Shown piece after piece: positions 33,370 to 40,951 of a stretch of DNA of 64,000 nt. Made by a program: the position numbers and the translations under genes. The notes beneath the pieces were generated by a model that saw only the letters and a program-made list of their open reading frames with translations, did no database searches and had not been told where the DNA came from. This DNA is from Afipia sp049747295. Lineage in GTDB: Bacteria; Pseudomonadota; Alphaproteobacteria; Rhizobiales; Xanthobacteraceae. The stretch spans positions 4,092,001-4,156,000 of the forward strand of contig NZ_JBMHJM010000001.1 in the NCBI RefSeq assembly GCF_049747295.1, read 5' to 3'. Within the stretch, counting starts at the first letter, position 1; every line of letters starts with the position of its first letter.

Positions 33370-34859
33370 GCTCGCACATACCAGGCGTTCCGGTCGATGG
33401 ACATCGCGCCATTACTGTGGCGGCGCTGACGGCGACCTATATGGAGGCGGTGAACGTCTCGCTGCCGAATGCAGCGTTGCCGCATATGCAGGGCACGCTC
33501 TCCATGGCCAATGACGAAGTCGGCTGGGTGTTTACCTCTTATATCGTGGCGGGCGCTGTCACGATGCCGATGGCGCGCTGGTTGGCAGGGCGTTTCGGTC
33601 GGAGGCTGGTCCTTCAATCCGCGCTTGGCGTCTTCGCGCTTGGCCTTGTGCTCGACACGTGGGCAACGACGACCCTCCAGTTCGTGCTCGCGCGGATCGT
33701 GCAGGGGGCGGCGAGCGGCGCGCTCGCGCCAGTATCGATGGCGATCCTGCTTGATGTGTTCCCGCCGCAGCGCCATGCCCGGATCGGCCTCACGGCAACA
33801 GTGTGCTTCCTGCTCGGGATCAGCAGCGGCGCGAGCATCGGCGGCTGGATCAGCGAGTATTGGGGCTGGCACTCGATCTTCTATATCAGCCTGCCGGTGG
33901 TGGCCTTCATTTTCCTCGTGATGACCCTTGCACTCCCCGAGAAGAGAGCGGAGCGCAGTCCGCCGTTCGATTTCTTCGGTTTGGCGATGCTCCTGCTCGG
34001 GTTGATCGGCCTGCAGATGGTGCTCGACCGGGGGGAACGGCTGGAGTGGTTCAACTCGGCGGAGATCTGGGTCGAAGCGATTACCTCGGTCTCCGGATTC
34101 TATCTTTTCATCGTGCACGTGCTGACGCGCGAGGTGCATTTTCTCGACAAGGCGCTGTTCAAGAACCGCAACTTTCTTCTGTCGGCAATCATGGTGTTCG
34201 CTGTCGGCTTCGTTCTGCTGCCGACATTGGCTTTAACTTCGCCGATGCTGGAGGAATTGCTCGACTATCCGGTCGACACCACGGGCTACATGACGCTGGC
34301 GCGCGGCGTGACGCTTGTCGGCGGCGTGGCGCTGATGAGCTTCGCGCCACCATGGATCGACAGCCGGCTGTTCATGATCGGCGGCATGGCGATGGTCATC
34401 TATGCCAACTGGATGATGCTTGGCTATTCGCCCGAAATGGACTGGCGGTTCGTGTTCGTTGCTGGCCTGCTCCAGGGCGGCGGTCTCGGCATGTTGCTGC
34501 CGGCGCTCACCAAGATGGCGTTCAGCACGCTTGATCCGAAGTTCAGACCGGAGGCGACTGCGCTCTTCGGCATGTCGCGCGTCTATGGAAGCGCGATCGG
34601 CATCGCGATCGTCCAGATCTTTTTCTACAACAACACCCAGGCCATGCATCTTGCGCTCGCAAAGCACCTGACGCCCTACAGCGCCGCCGTCCATGTCGTG
34701 GGTTCGATCACCAAGCCGGGGCTTGCCGCGTTTAATGGCATGGTCACCCACCAGGCGGCCTTCGTTGCGGTGGTCGATCAATTCAAGATCCTGATGCTCG
34801 TGATGCTGGTCGTGAGCCCGCTCGTGCTGCTTCTCAATAAACCTCAGCCTGCCAAATAG
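33366..34859 (+). CDS. MFS drug efflux transporter, DHA2/EmrB family (14 helices)
   Basis: This 497-residue protein has about 14 membrane segments and DHA2 motifs: MEAVNVSLPNAALPHMQG in helix 1, WVFTSYIVAGAVTMPMARWL, motif A ARWLAGRFGRR and motif C-like GISSGASIGGWISEYWGWHS. Start GTG 33366 overlaps the EmrA-like stop. With the fusion protein it should export hydrophobic compounds across both membranes, under control of the divergent TetR. Confidence 0.93.
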   Translation: MSSHIPGVPVDGHRAITVAALTATYMEAVNVSLPNAALPHMQGTLSMANDEVGWVFTSYIVAGAVTMPMARWLAGRFGRRLVLQSALGVFALGLVLDTWATTTLQFVLARIVQGAASGALAPVSMAILLDVFPPQRHARIGLTATVCFLLGISSGASIGGWISEYWGWHSIFYISLPVVAFIFLVMTLALPEKRAERSPPFDFFGLAMLLLGLIGLQMVLDRGERLEWFNSAEIWVEAITSVSGFYLFIVHVLTREVHFLDKALFKNRNFLLSAIMVFAVGFVLLPTLALTSPMLEELLDYPVDTTGYMTLARGVTLVGGVALMSFAPPWIDSRLFMIGGMAMVIYANWMMLGYSPEMDWRFVFVAGLLQGGGLGMLLPALTKMAFSTLDPKFRPEATALFGMSRVYGSAIGIAIVQIFFYNNTQAMHLALAKHLTPYSAAVHVVGSITKPGLAAFNGMVTHQAAFVAVVDQFKILMLVMLVVSPLVLLLNKPQPAK

Positions 34860-34870
34860 AGGAGTGCCCT

Positions 34871-35818
34871 ATGACAATGACTGACACGCTTCGCGATACG
34901 CGTATTCGCCTCAATCATGGATCCGTCCTCATGCCTGCCGCAGGGTTCGGCACGTTGATCCCCGATCCGGTTGCGACGAAGCAAGCGGTCAAGACGGCGC
35001 TGCAAGTGGGATACCGGCATTTCGACACGGCCGAGCGATACCGCAACGAAGCCGTCGTCGGCGAGGCGATGCGCGAGATCTTCGCGGCCGGAGCAATCCA
35101 GCGCGAGGATGTGTTCGTGACCGCCAAGATTTGGAACACCAATCATCGTCCCGAACGCGTCAAACCTGCTTTCGACGCAAGCCGTAAGCGGCTCCAGGTC
35201 GGGACGGTCGATTGCTATATCATCCATACGCCCTTTGCCTTCAAACCGGGCGATGATCAGGATCCGCGGGATGAGAAGGGCCTCGTCATCTACGATCGCG
35301 GCGTGACGTTGCTCGAAACCTGGCAGGCGCTCGAGCGCCTGGTGGATGAGGGGCACTGCCGATCGATCGGCTTGTCGGATGTGACGCTGGAGAAACTGCG
35401 GGAGATCGTGTCAGTTGCGCGGATTAAGCCGTCCGTCGTGCAGGTGGAATCACACCCTTATCTTCCTGAATGGGAGCTGCTCGACTTCTGCAAGGAGCAC
35501 GGCATCGTCCTGCAGGCATTTGCGCCGCTGGGGCATGCCATGCAGCCAAATGTCCTCACCGATCCGATCATTGAGCGCATCGCCCAGCGTCTGCACAAGA
35601 CGCCCGCCCAGGTGGCACTGGCCTGGGCTTTGCAGCGCGGCACGGCATTTCTGACGACGTCGAAGACGCCTCATCGCATCGAGGAGAATTTCGACGTATC
35701 GCTCCTGCCAGACGATGCGATGCGCGAGATTCGGGAAGAGATCACAACAACCATTCGGTTCAACCCCGTCGTGGAGACCGGCGTGCCTGGATTTATTCCA
35801 CGGCCGACCGAGGCTTGA
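34871..35818 (+). CDS. Aldo/keto reductase
   Basis: The 315-residue product has the AKR tetrad D52 and Y57 (HFDTAERYRNE), K86 (VTAKIWN) and H119 (YIIHTPF), and the NADPH-binding tail TTSKTPHRIEEN. It reduces aldehydes or ketones in the cytoplasm. It follows the MFS gene by 11 bases with GAGGAG upstream, so it is probably the third gene of the TetR-controlled operon, suggesting chemical detoxification linked to efflux. Confidence 0.92.
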   Translation: MTMTDTLRDTRIRLNHGSVLMPAAGFGTLIPDPVATKQAVKTALQVGYRHFDTAERYRNEAVVGEAMREIFAAGAIQREDVFVTAKIWNTNHRPERVKPAFDASRKRLQVGTVDCYIIHTPFAFKPGDDQDPRDEKGLVIYDRGVTLLETWQALERLVDEGHCRSIGLSDVTLEKLREIVSVARIKPSVVQVESHPYLPEWELLDFCKEHGIVLQAFAPLGHAMQPNVLTDPIIERIAQRLHKTPAQVALAWALQRGTAFLTTSKTPHRIEENFDVSLLPDDAMREIREEITTTIRFNPVVETGVPGFIPRPTEA

Positions 35819-36092
35819 CCCAACGAAGTGAGGCGCACGGGCCTGGCGAGAAAGCAACGTTGCGATCGCCTTCATCCAGTGCGCCGCTGCCCTCGATACG
35901 CATGTGCCCCTCGGGTGCCGGGCCGGGCACGACGAACTCAGCATGATGGGACGCGAGATGTTGGACTTGTTTCTGCTTGTGAGTTGTCACCGTGTGATGC
36001 GCGCGGAGCTGAGATATGGTTTTCGCCGGCTGCGTTTTGTCTGGAAGAAGCTGCGTATCTCGATGGACGCATAAGCGAATTTATACACGCGC

Positions 36093-36899
36093 TCAGCTCC
36101 TCCGCTTGGTGCTGCGGCCTTTCGGCTGGCCATAGATCACAAGCGTCAGGCGCGGATCGTCGTTGGTCTGAAATGTTGCATAGGTTGTCTTGATGGTTCC
36201 GAAGGTGGGGTGTCGCATCACCTTCTCACCGGACGATCGGATGCGGATGCCATGTTCTTTCCACCAGCGCCGAAACTCGGGACTTAGCGATTTCAGTTCT
36301 TCCACCAGTTCGACGAACTCCGGCGCATCGGACCAGAAATCGTAATTCACGCGGAAGCTTTCCAGCATGCCGCGCGCTTCTTGCTCCCAGTGAGGATAGC
36401 GTTCCCGCATCTCGGGGGCGGTGAACATCTGGTAGAGGGAGTTGCGCTGCTTGGCCGGAAGCTTCGCGTAGTCGCGGAACAGTTTGACCGCATGGCGATT
36501 CCAGCACAGCACATCGAAGCGCGCGCCGATGACATAGGCCGGCACGTTCATGCCGTTGACCATCTCGATGAGATGGGCTGGCACGGTTTCTTTCGTGAAC
36601 TTCCGGCGCGCCGGGCCGAAGGCCAGGCTGTTGAGATGAATCTTATCGGCGGGGGTGAGGCGAAGCGCCTTGGCGAGGGCATCCACCGTGGCACGCGAGG
36701 GAAGTGAATCGCGCCCTTGTTCGAGCCGTACATACCAGTCCACGGAAATACCTGCGAGTTCGGCGACTTCTTCGCGGCGCAGTCCCGGCGTCCGCCGCCG
36801 CGCAGTGACGGAAAGGCCGCAGTCGGCCGGGTTCAGCCGCTCGCGGCGCTGACGCAGCAATTCGCCGATTTGCCGGCTGGTGGTCTGGGTTTGGGTCAT
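36093..36899 (-). CDS. Helix-turn-helix regulator with MmyB-like ligand domain
   Basis: The 268-residue protein has an XRE-type helix-turn-helix (LRREEVAELAGISVDWYVRL then EQGRDSLPSRATVDALAKAL) and a PAS-like MmyB ligand domain from about residue 105 (YVIGARFDVLCWNRHAVKLF). Members of this family often regulate a divergent oxidoreductase gene in response to a bound small ligand. Here the divergent gene is the zinc-less alcohol dehydrogenase at 36999, and a perfect palindrome lies between them. Confidence 0.9.
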   Translation of the reverse strand: MTQTQTTSRQIGELLRQRRERLNPADCGLSVTARRRTPGLRREEVAELAGISVDWYVRLEQGRDSLPSRATVDALAKALRLTPADKIHLNSLAFGPARRKFTKETVPAHLIEMVNGMNVPAYVIGARFDVLCWNRHAVKLFRDYAKLPAKQRNSLYQMFTAPEMRERYPHWEQEARGMLESFRVNYDFWSDAPEFVELVEELKSLSPEFRRWWKEHGIRIRSSGEKVMRHPTFGTIKTTYATFQTNDDPRLTLVIYGQPKGRSTKRRS

Positions 36900-36915
36900 C
36901 GTTCTAGCCTAGCAC

Positions 36916-36927
36916 TATCCTAGGATA
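36916..36927. promoter_or_regulatory. Operator candidate of the MmyB-like regulator
   Basis: TATCCTAGGATA is a perfect 12-base palindrome 17 bases upstream of the regulator start and about 70 bases upstream of the divergent oxidoreductase. A related half-sequence CTAGCCTAG lies at about 36904-36912. Confidence 0.6.
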
Positions 36928-36998
36928 AATCTCCCCCTGAATATCACCTGGGGCGGTCGCTACGTTTCCTTCGACTATTGCATTAAAGGACCGACGAT

Positions 36999-38072
36999 AT
37001 GAAAGCATGGCAGATCGAACGCCTTGGCGGGGCGACCGCGTTCAACGAGGTGCCGATGCCCGAGCCGCGTGCCGGGAGTGTCGTCGTCCGGATCGAAGCA
37101 TCGGCTCTGATGTCCTATCTGAAGGACTATGTGGACGGCAAACTGCCGGTGTACGATCCACCGGAAGGCTGGTTCACCCCTGGCGGAAACGCGGTCGGCA
37201 CCGTTCATGCGGTCGGCCGGGATGTCTGGCACATTCATCCGGGCCAGCGGGTTTTCGTGTCGTCGCACGTCGTTGCCGACGAGTGTGTCAGCGAGCCTGC
37301 GCAGATTCTGCAGGGCGTGACCGCCATGGGAGCACCCGGCAAACCCCTGCGGCAGGACTGGCGCGACGGCACACTTGCGCAATATGTGCTCGTTCCCAAA
37401 TTGTCGGTGACGCCGCTGGATGGCCTCGATGGATTTGACGCTGCGCAACTCGCGGTGCTGACGCGATTTGCCGTGCCCTATGGCGGGCTGCTGCGTGGAC
37501 GGTTGACCGCGGGCGAAACTCTGATTGTCACCGGTGCCACCGGCGCCTATGGCGGCGCCGCCATCCTGTTGGCGCTGGCGTTAGGGGCAGGGTGCGTGGT
37601 CGCCGCCGGACGGAATCAACGCAAGCTCGAGAGCATCACGCGAGCCGGAGGATCGCGCGTCGTCCCGGTCATCCTGTCGGGCGACATCGACAACGACGCG
37701 GAGAGACTGCGCGCGGCCGCGGGCGGTGGTGCGGACATCGCCTTTGACATGGTCGGCGGTGCCCGCGATCCGAATGCGACATTGGCCGCGCTGCGCGCCT
37801 TGAGGCGCGAGGGCCGGCTTGTGTTAATGGGCAGCATGTCGGTGCCGCTGCCGATTTCCTACATGGACGTGATGATGAACAGCCTCGAAGTCATCGGACA
37901 ATTCATGTACCCGCACGATGTCTATCGCAAGCTCGTCACACTCGTTCGTTCCGGGCAGCTCGATATCAGGGCCATCCGGCCGCGCACGTTCTTGCTCGAC
38001 GACATCGCCAAAGCGATGGACGCGGCAGCCGAGGCAAGCGCCCTCGAATGCGCCGTCGTCACCCCGACCTGA
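36999..38072 (+). CDS. Medium-chain dehydrogenase/reductase without structural zinc site (quinone oxidoreductase-like)
   Basis: The 357-residue protein begins MKAWQIERLGGATAFNEVPM and has a GroES-like domain then a Rossmann domain with VTGATGAYGGAAILLALALG. The zinc-binding cysteines and the four-cysteine lobe of classical alcohol dehydrogenases are absent, placing it with the zinc-less quinone oxidoreductase-like MDRs. AAAGGACC precedes the ATG. It is divergent from the MmyB-like regulator and followed after 24 bases by a VOC protein, probably in one operon. Confidence 0.88.
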   Translation: MKAWQIERLGGATAFNEVPMPEPRAGSVVVRIEASALMSYLKDYVDGKLPVYDPPEGWFTPGGNAVGTVHAVGRDVWHIHPGQRVFVSSHVVADECVSEPAQILQGVTAMGAPGKPLRQDWRDGTLAQYVLVPKLSVTPLDGLDGFDAAQLAVLTRFAVPYGGLLRGRLTAGETLIVTGATGAYGGAAILLALALGAGCVVAAGRNQRKLESITRAGGSRVVPVILSGDIDNDAERLRAAAGGGADIAFDMVGGARDPNATLAALRALRREGRLVLMGSMSVPLPISYMDVMMNSLEVIGQFMYPHDVYRKLVTLVRSGQLDIRAIRPRTFLLDDIAKAMDAAAEASALECAVVTPT

Positions 38073-38096
38073 CGTTCCCACGAAGGAGTTTATCTC

Positions 38097-38459
38097 ATGC
38101 GCATTCTGCAGCACGCCTTCCGCACCTATGTCGAGCCCGCCATGCTCGACCAGACCATCGCTTTCTATGAACAGGCTCAGGGCATGGCCTGCGAGCGGCG
38201 CGTCAAGATTGTCGAGACCGGTGTGGAGGCGGCGAAGGTCGGCGGATTTCTCATTCTGTCCGGCACGAAGGAGCAGCTCGCGCCTGCGCGGCATGTGCAC
38301 GCGATTTTCTATGTCGACTCGCTGGATGCCTTCATCCCGTGGCTGGGCGACAACGGCGCTGAAATTCTGGATGGCCCGCGTCACGTCACGCGCGGCAGGA
38401 ATCTCACGGCAAGGAATCCGGATGGCCTTGTTGTCGAGTATTTCGAGGCTGCGTCCTGA
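38097..38459 (+). CDS. VOC (glyoxalase/dioxygenase) family protein
   Basis: The 120-residue protein has the paired beta-alpha-beta-beta-beta pattern of the VOC fold, with MLDQTIAFYEQAQGMACERR at the start and the C-terminal RNPDGLVVEYFEA that carries the usual metal-ligand Glu. H107-region residues of classical glyoxalase are not obvious. CGAAGGAG precedes the ATG. It is probably co-transcribed with the dehydrogenase and may act on the same small molecule. Confidence 0.82.
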   Translation: MRILQHAFRTYVEPAMLDQTIAFYEQAQGMACERRVKIVETGVEAAKVGGFLILSGTKEQLAPARHVHAIFYVDSLDAFIPWLGDNGAEILDGPRHVTRGRNLTARNPDGLVVEYFEAAS

Positions 38460-38669
38460 CGTACCGCAGCTTTCGTGTGGTCATTGGGAGCCCGACGATC
38501 ACCACGGGCATCGCGATGGGCGTGGTGCGCCGGAGCTAAGCAGCGCGGGCTTTGGTTAAGGAACTATCGTTCACGGAAGTGTCATCAGGAGCCCGCACCA
38601 AGGATTCCGAAATCTTTAATAAATTCGTCCGCACTATTCTCGCGACGAGGCGATCTCGGGAGGATTGTC

Positions 38670-38774
38670 ATGCGTATCGCGAGAGAGATGGTTGCGGAAG
38701 GCTTCCTGGCTATTGCGTTGACAGGCTATGCCGGGCTTTGCGCCGCGTTGCTGGAATTAGCCTTTACGCACTGA
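38670..38774 (+). CDS. Small 34-residue hydrophobic protein with strong ribosome site
   Basis: GGGAGGATTGTC immediately precedes ATG 38670. The product MRIAREMVAEGFLAIALTGY plus 14 more residues is one membrane helix with a short basic head. The good start site and clean stop make it more than a chance reading, but there is no recognised family. The frame is open further upstream to 38475 without a better start. Confidence 0.45.
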   Translation: MRIAREMVAEGFLAIALTGYAGLCAALLELAFTH

Positions 38775-38840
38775 GGTCACAGGGCTTGCGGCCATGATGG
38801 GCACCAGAGACAAGCGGCCCGTCATGCGCTTGGGTATATT

Positions 38841-39050
38841 TTATCGATCTGGAAAGTTCTGCTGCTTTCGCAGTTCGTATTCAGCCCAAATTTTTGCATA
38901 TCTTTCCTTGCGGTAGGAATAGGAGACGTATCCGATTGCTCCAGTCAGCGATATAAAGAGTATAAGGGCCACACAGACGAATATCGTTGAAGACACGATT
39001 TTTGTGTAAAGGCTTCTCACACGAAGCCTCAACGGCTTCTTTCTGTTCAT
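38841..39050 (-). CDS. Small single-pass membrane protein, hypothetical
   Basis: The 69-residue reading from ATG 39050 has a basic head (MNRKKPLRLRVRSLYTKIV), a membrane helix (SSTIFVCVALILFISLTGAI) and a charged tail (RKERYAKIWAEYELRKQQNF). In-frame starts at 39080 and 39170 would add a Ser/Arg-rich head. The ribosome site is weak. I do not recognise the family; composition is more AT-rich than its neighbours, which might indicate acquisition. Confidence 0.5.
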   Translation of the reverse strand: MNRKKPLRLRVRSLYTKIVSSTIFVCVALILFISLTGAIGYVSYSYRKERYAKIWAEYELRKQQNFPDR

Positions 39051-39266
39051 GCGTGCTGGCAGCGAGCCTCGTGCTTTCATTCGAGAACAGGTCTCCGCTT
39101 GCAAGTTCTGGAAGGGGTGTCTCGTACTTCTCCCGGAGGCAGGTGTGCCATAGCAACTTTTAGTCCCCATTAGCAGGTTGATTAAAATCTAAAGCAGTGC
39201 TCGTGGGACCTGGAAGCCCGCTGATGGCGAGCGTATTCCAATTGCAGTGATGAAAAGATTGACATG

Positions 39267-39866
39267 TCACTGCCGTCCCGTCGCCGCGAGCAAAGCGTCA
39301 CGTTCGACCGCCGGCATGGCGCGCACACGACGCCTTGCGATCAGGCGTAACGCGGCAAATCCGCCAAGGAACACCACCACCTTGCTGACGATGCCATAGA
39401 CCGGCATGAACCAGGCCCATGTCTCGAGGCTGCAGGTCAGCGCGACGAACGCATTCACGGCGGCGGAGACGAACATCAGGCCCGCCCACACGAAGCCGAC
39501 CACCACGGCAACATCGGGCACGACCGTCCGTGCGATCTGAGGCAGGTAGCGATTGAGCCAGCCCGGCTTGAGCATCACAATGCCGATGATCGCGTAGATC
39601 ACGCTCGGCTTGAACAGCACGAAGCGGGGATCGTTGGTCAGCAGCGTCGCAGTACCGGCCGCCACGACCAGAAACAGGCTCAGCCATTCCATGGCCTCGA
39701 TCGGCCTTTGGCGGATGAGCTGGAATCCGATCTGCGAAAGACCGAACACGATGCCGAGGCCGACCGAGAGGACGGTATTGTGCGTCAGCAGAAACAGGAC
39801 GAGAAAGACCAGGGTCGACGCCAGGTCGAGGAGCAGCGTTCGGGCGGCGTTCAGGAAATCCTTCAT
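39267..39866 (-). CDS. yciB: Inner-membrane protein YciB/IspZ family
   Basis: The 199-residue protein has five to six helices and family blocks FGLSQIGFQLIRQRPIEAME, FKPSVIYAIIGIVML and PDVAVVVGFVWAGLMFVSAA. YciB proteins help maintain envelope integrity and septation in proteobacteria. AAGGGG precedes the ATG. It is a second-copy-like, divergent YciB, so its exact role may differ from the core homologue. Confidence 0.8.
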   Translation of the reverse strand: MKDFLNAARTLLLDLASTLVFLVLFLLTHNTVLSVGLGIVFGLSQIGFQLIRQRPIEAMEWLSLFLVVAAGTATLLTNDPRFVLFKPSVIYAIIGIVMLKPGWLNRYLPQIARTVVPDVAVVVGFVWAGLMFVSAAVNAFVALTCSLETWAWFMPVYGIVSKVVVFLGGFAALRLIARRRVRAMPAVERDALLAATGRQ

Positions 39867-39954
39867 CGGGTGTTGGCCCCTTGTCGCGCGACAGACGCGT
39901 CTCGCTCACGATGCCATAGATGATTTGTCGCCTGCGGAAAAGCGGTCGTTGCAC

Positions 39955-40437
39955 TTACTGCGGCGGATGAATTATGACGCCGTATTGCGCGGCGATGACC
40001 GTGATCGCGGCGAGTGAGGGCATGTGTTCGCTGCCGGCGGCGTCGAAGGCTGCGAACATGCTGTCGAGGTTGGCACCGGGGATCGCGAGCACCAGCAGAC
40101 GCGCTTCATGCGTCCCGATATTGCGATAGGCGTGCCGGAGGTTGCGCGGGGCAAAGACAAATCCTCCGGCATGAAGGTGCAATGGCTCATCCGCGCCTTC
40201 GATTTCGAACAACACGTCACCCCTCAGTACATAGAAGGCTTCGTCCTCGAGGGTATGGGTGTGCGGCGGGGCGCCGGCACCGGGCGGCACGATCGATTCC
40301 CACAGCGAGAATTGTTGACCGGTCTCGCCGGCCAGTGCCTTGTAGATGTGTGTCACGCCGAGCACGTCGAGCGTGGGCCCGGTATCGCGTTCCCGAAAGA
40401 GTGGGCCTAATTGCGTCGCGTGTGGAGCACTGGTCAT
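39955..40437 (-). CDS. Cupin-domain protein
   Basis: The 160-residue product has cupin motif 1 in PPHTHTLEDEAFYVLRGDVL and motif 2 in LHLHAGGFVFAPRNLRHAYR, giving the His/Glu metal site H-x-H...E...H. GGAGGGACTGCC precedes ATG 40437; the frame is open further upstream but without a better start. Such small single cupins are dioxygenases, isomerases or ligand-binding proteins; the substrate is unknown. Confidence 0.85.
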   Translation of the reverse strand: MTSAPHATQLGPLFRERDTGPTLDVLGVTHIYKALAGETGQQFSLWESIVPPGAGAPPHTHTLEDEAFYVLRGDVLFEIEGADEPLHLHAGGFVFAPRNLRHAYRNIGTHEARLLVLAIPGANLDSMFAAFDAAGSEHMPSLAAITVIAAQYGVIIHPPQ

Positions 40438-40951
40438 GGCAGTCCCTCCGCGGATCGGGTTGCAAGGTCTGGCAGGATAGACCGGCGCAACGTTGCCGGT
40501 GAGACGGAAGCGGGCTTGGTCCCGCTCCATGGTGTCGCAGCGTGCGCGGGCGTGGTGAAAGGTGGAAGCTTTCGGCGGACGCTCGGCGTCGACGCGAACA
40601 GTGAATGCCGCTCGCGTCTTCCATGCAACTTGCGGTGCCCAATCGGTCAATCGTCGCTCTCACATGGCGCGATAAGAATCCCGCTCAACGCTCCGTGAAT
40701 TGTCGTGAGATGTCGCGCTTAAACTCGATGTGAGAATCCTAAACTGTCTTTTACTTGAGCCTTTGCACTGCACTCCCCATGTTGCAATGCACGGTGCGCG
40801 TGACGATACCGATTCGCAAAGTCGACCTCTCGAAGTCGAATGATGGTACGCGCGCTCCGTCAGGGTGAGGAAGCTTGTTCTGATGAGGTGATGACATTCG
40901 CCGGGGCCGGCCGTGCTGTGCGGCCGGATCTCGTCAGAATAGGCGTGCACT
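40438..40951. other. 514-base upstream region of the RND operon
   Basis: No gene was found. It holds the divergent promoters of the cupin gene and the RND operon, and a long hairpin at 40878-40939 directly before the RND start codon. Confidence 0.5.
40878..40939 (+). promoter_or_regulatory. Nested hairpin just upstream of the RND pump start
   Basis: An outer stem TTCTGATGAG / CTCGTCAGAA (one mismatch) encloses an inner stem CCGGCCG / CGGCCGG with loop TGCTGTG. It ends 12 bases before ATG 40952 and would cover or flank the ribosome site, so it could control translation. Confidence 0.45.

Noticed and set aside
35793..35990. Minus-strand 65-codon frame after the aldo/keto reductase
   Set aside because: Looks slightly protein-like in its first half but overlaps the reductase end, lacks a good start site and shows no family match.
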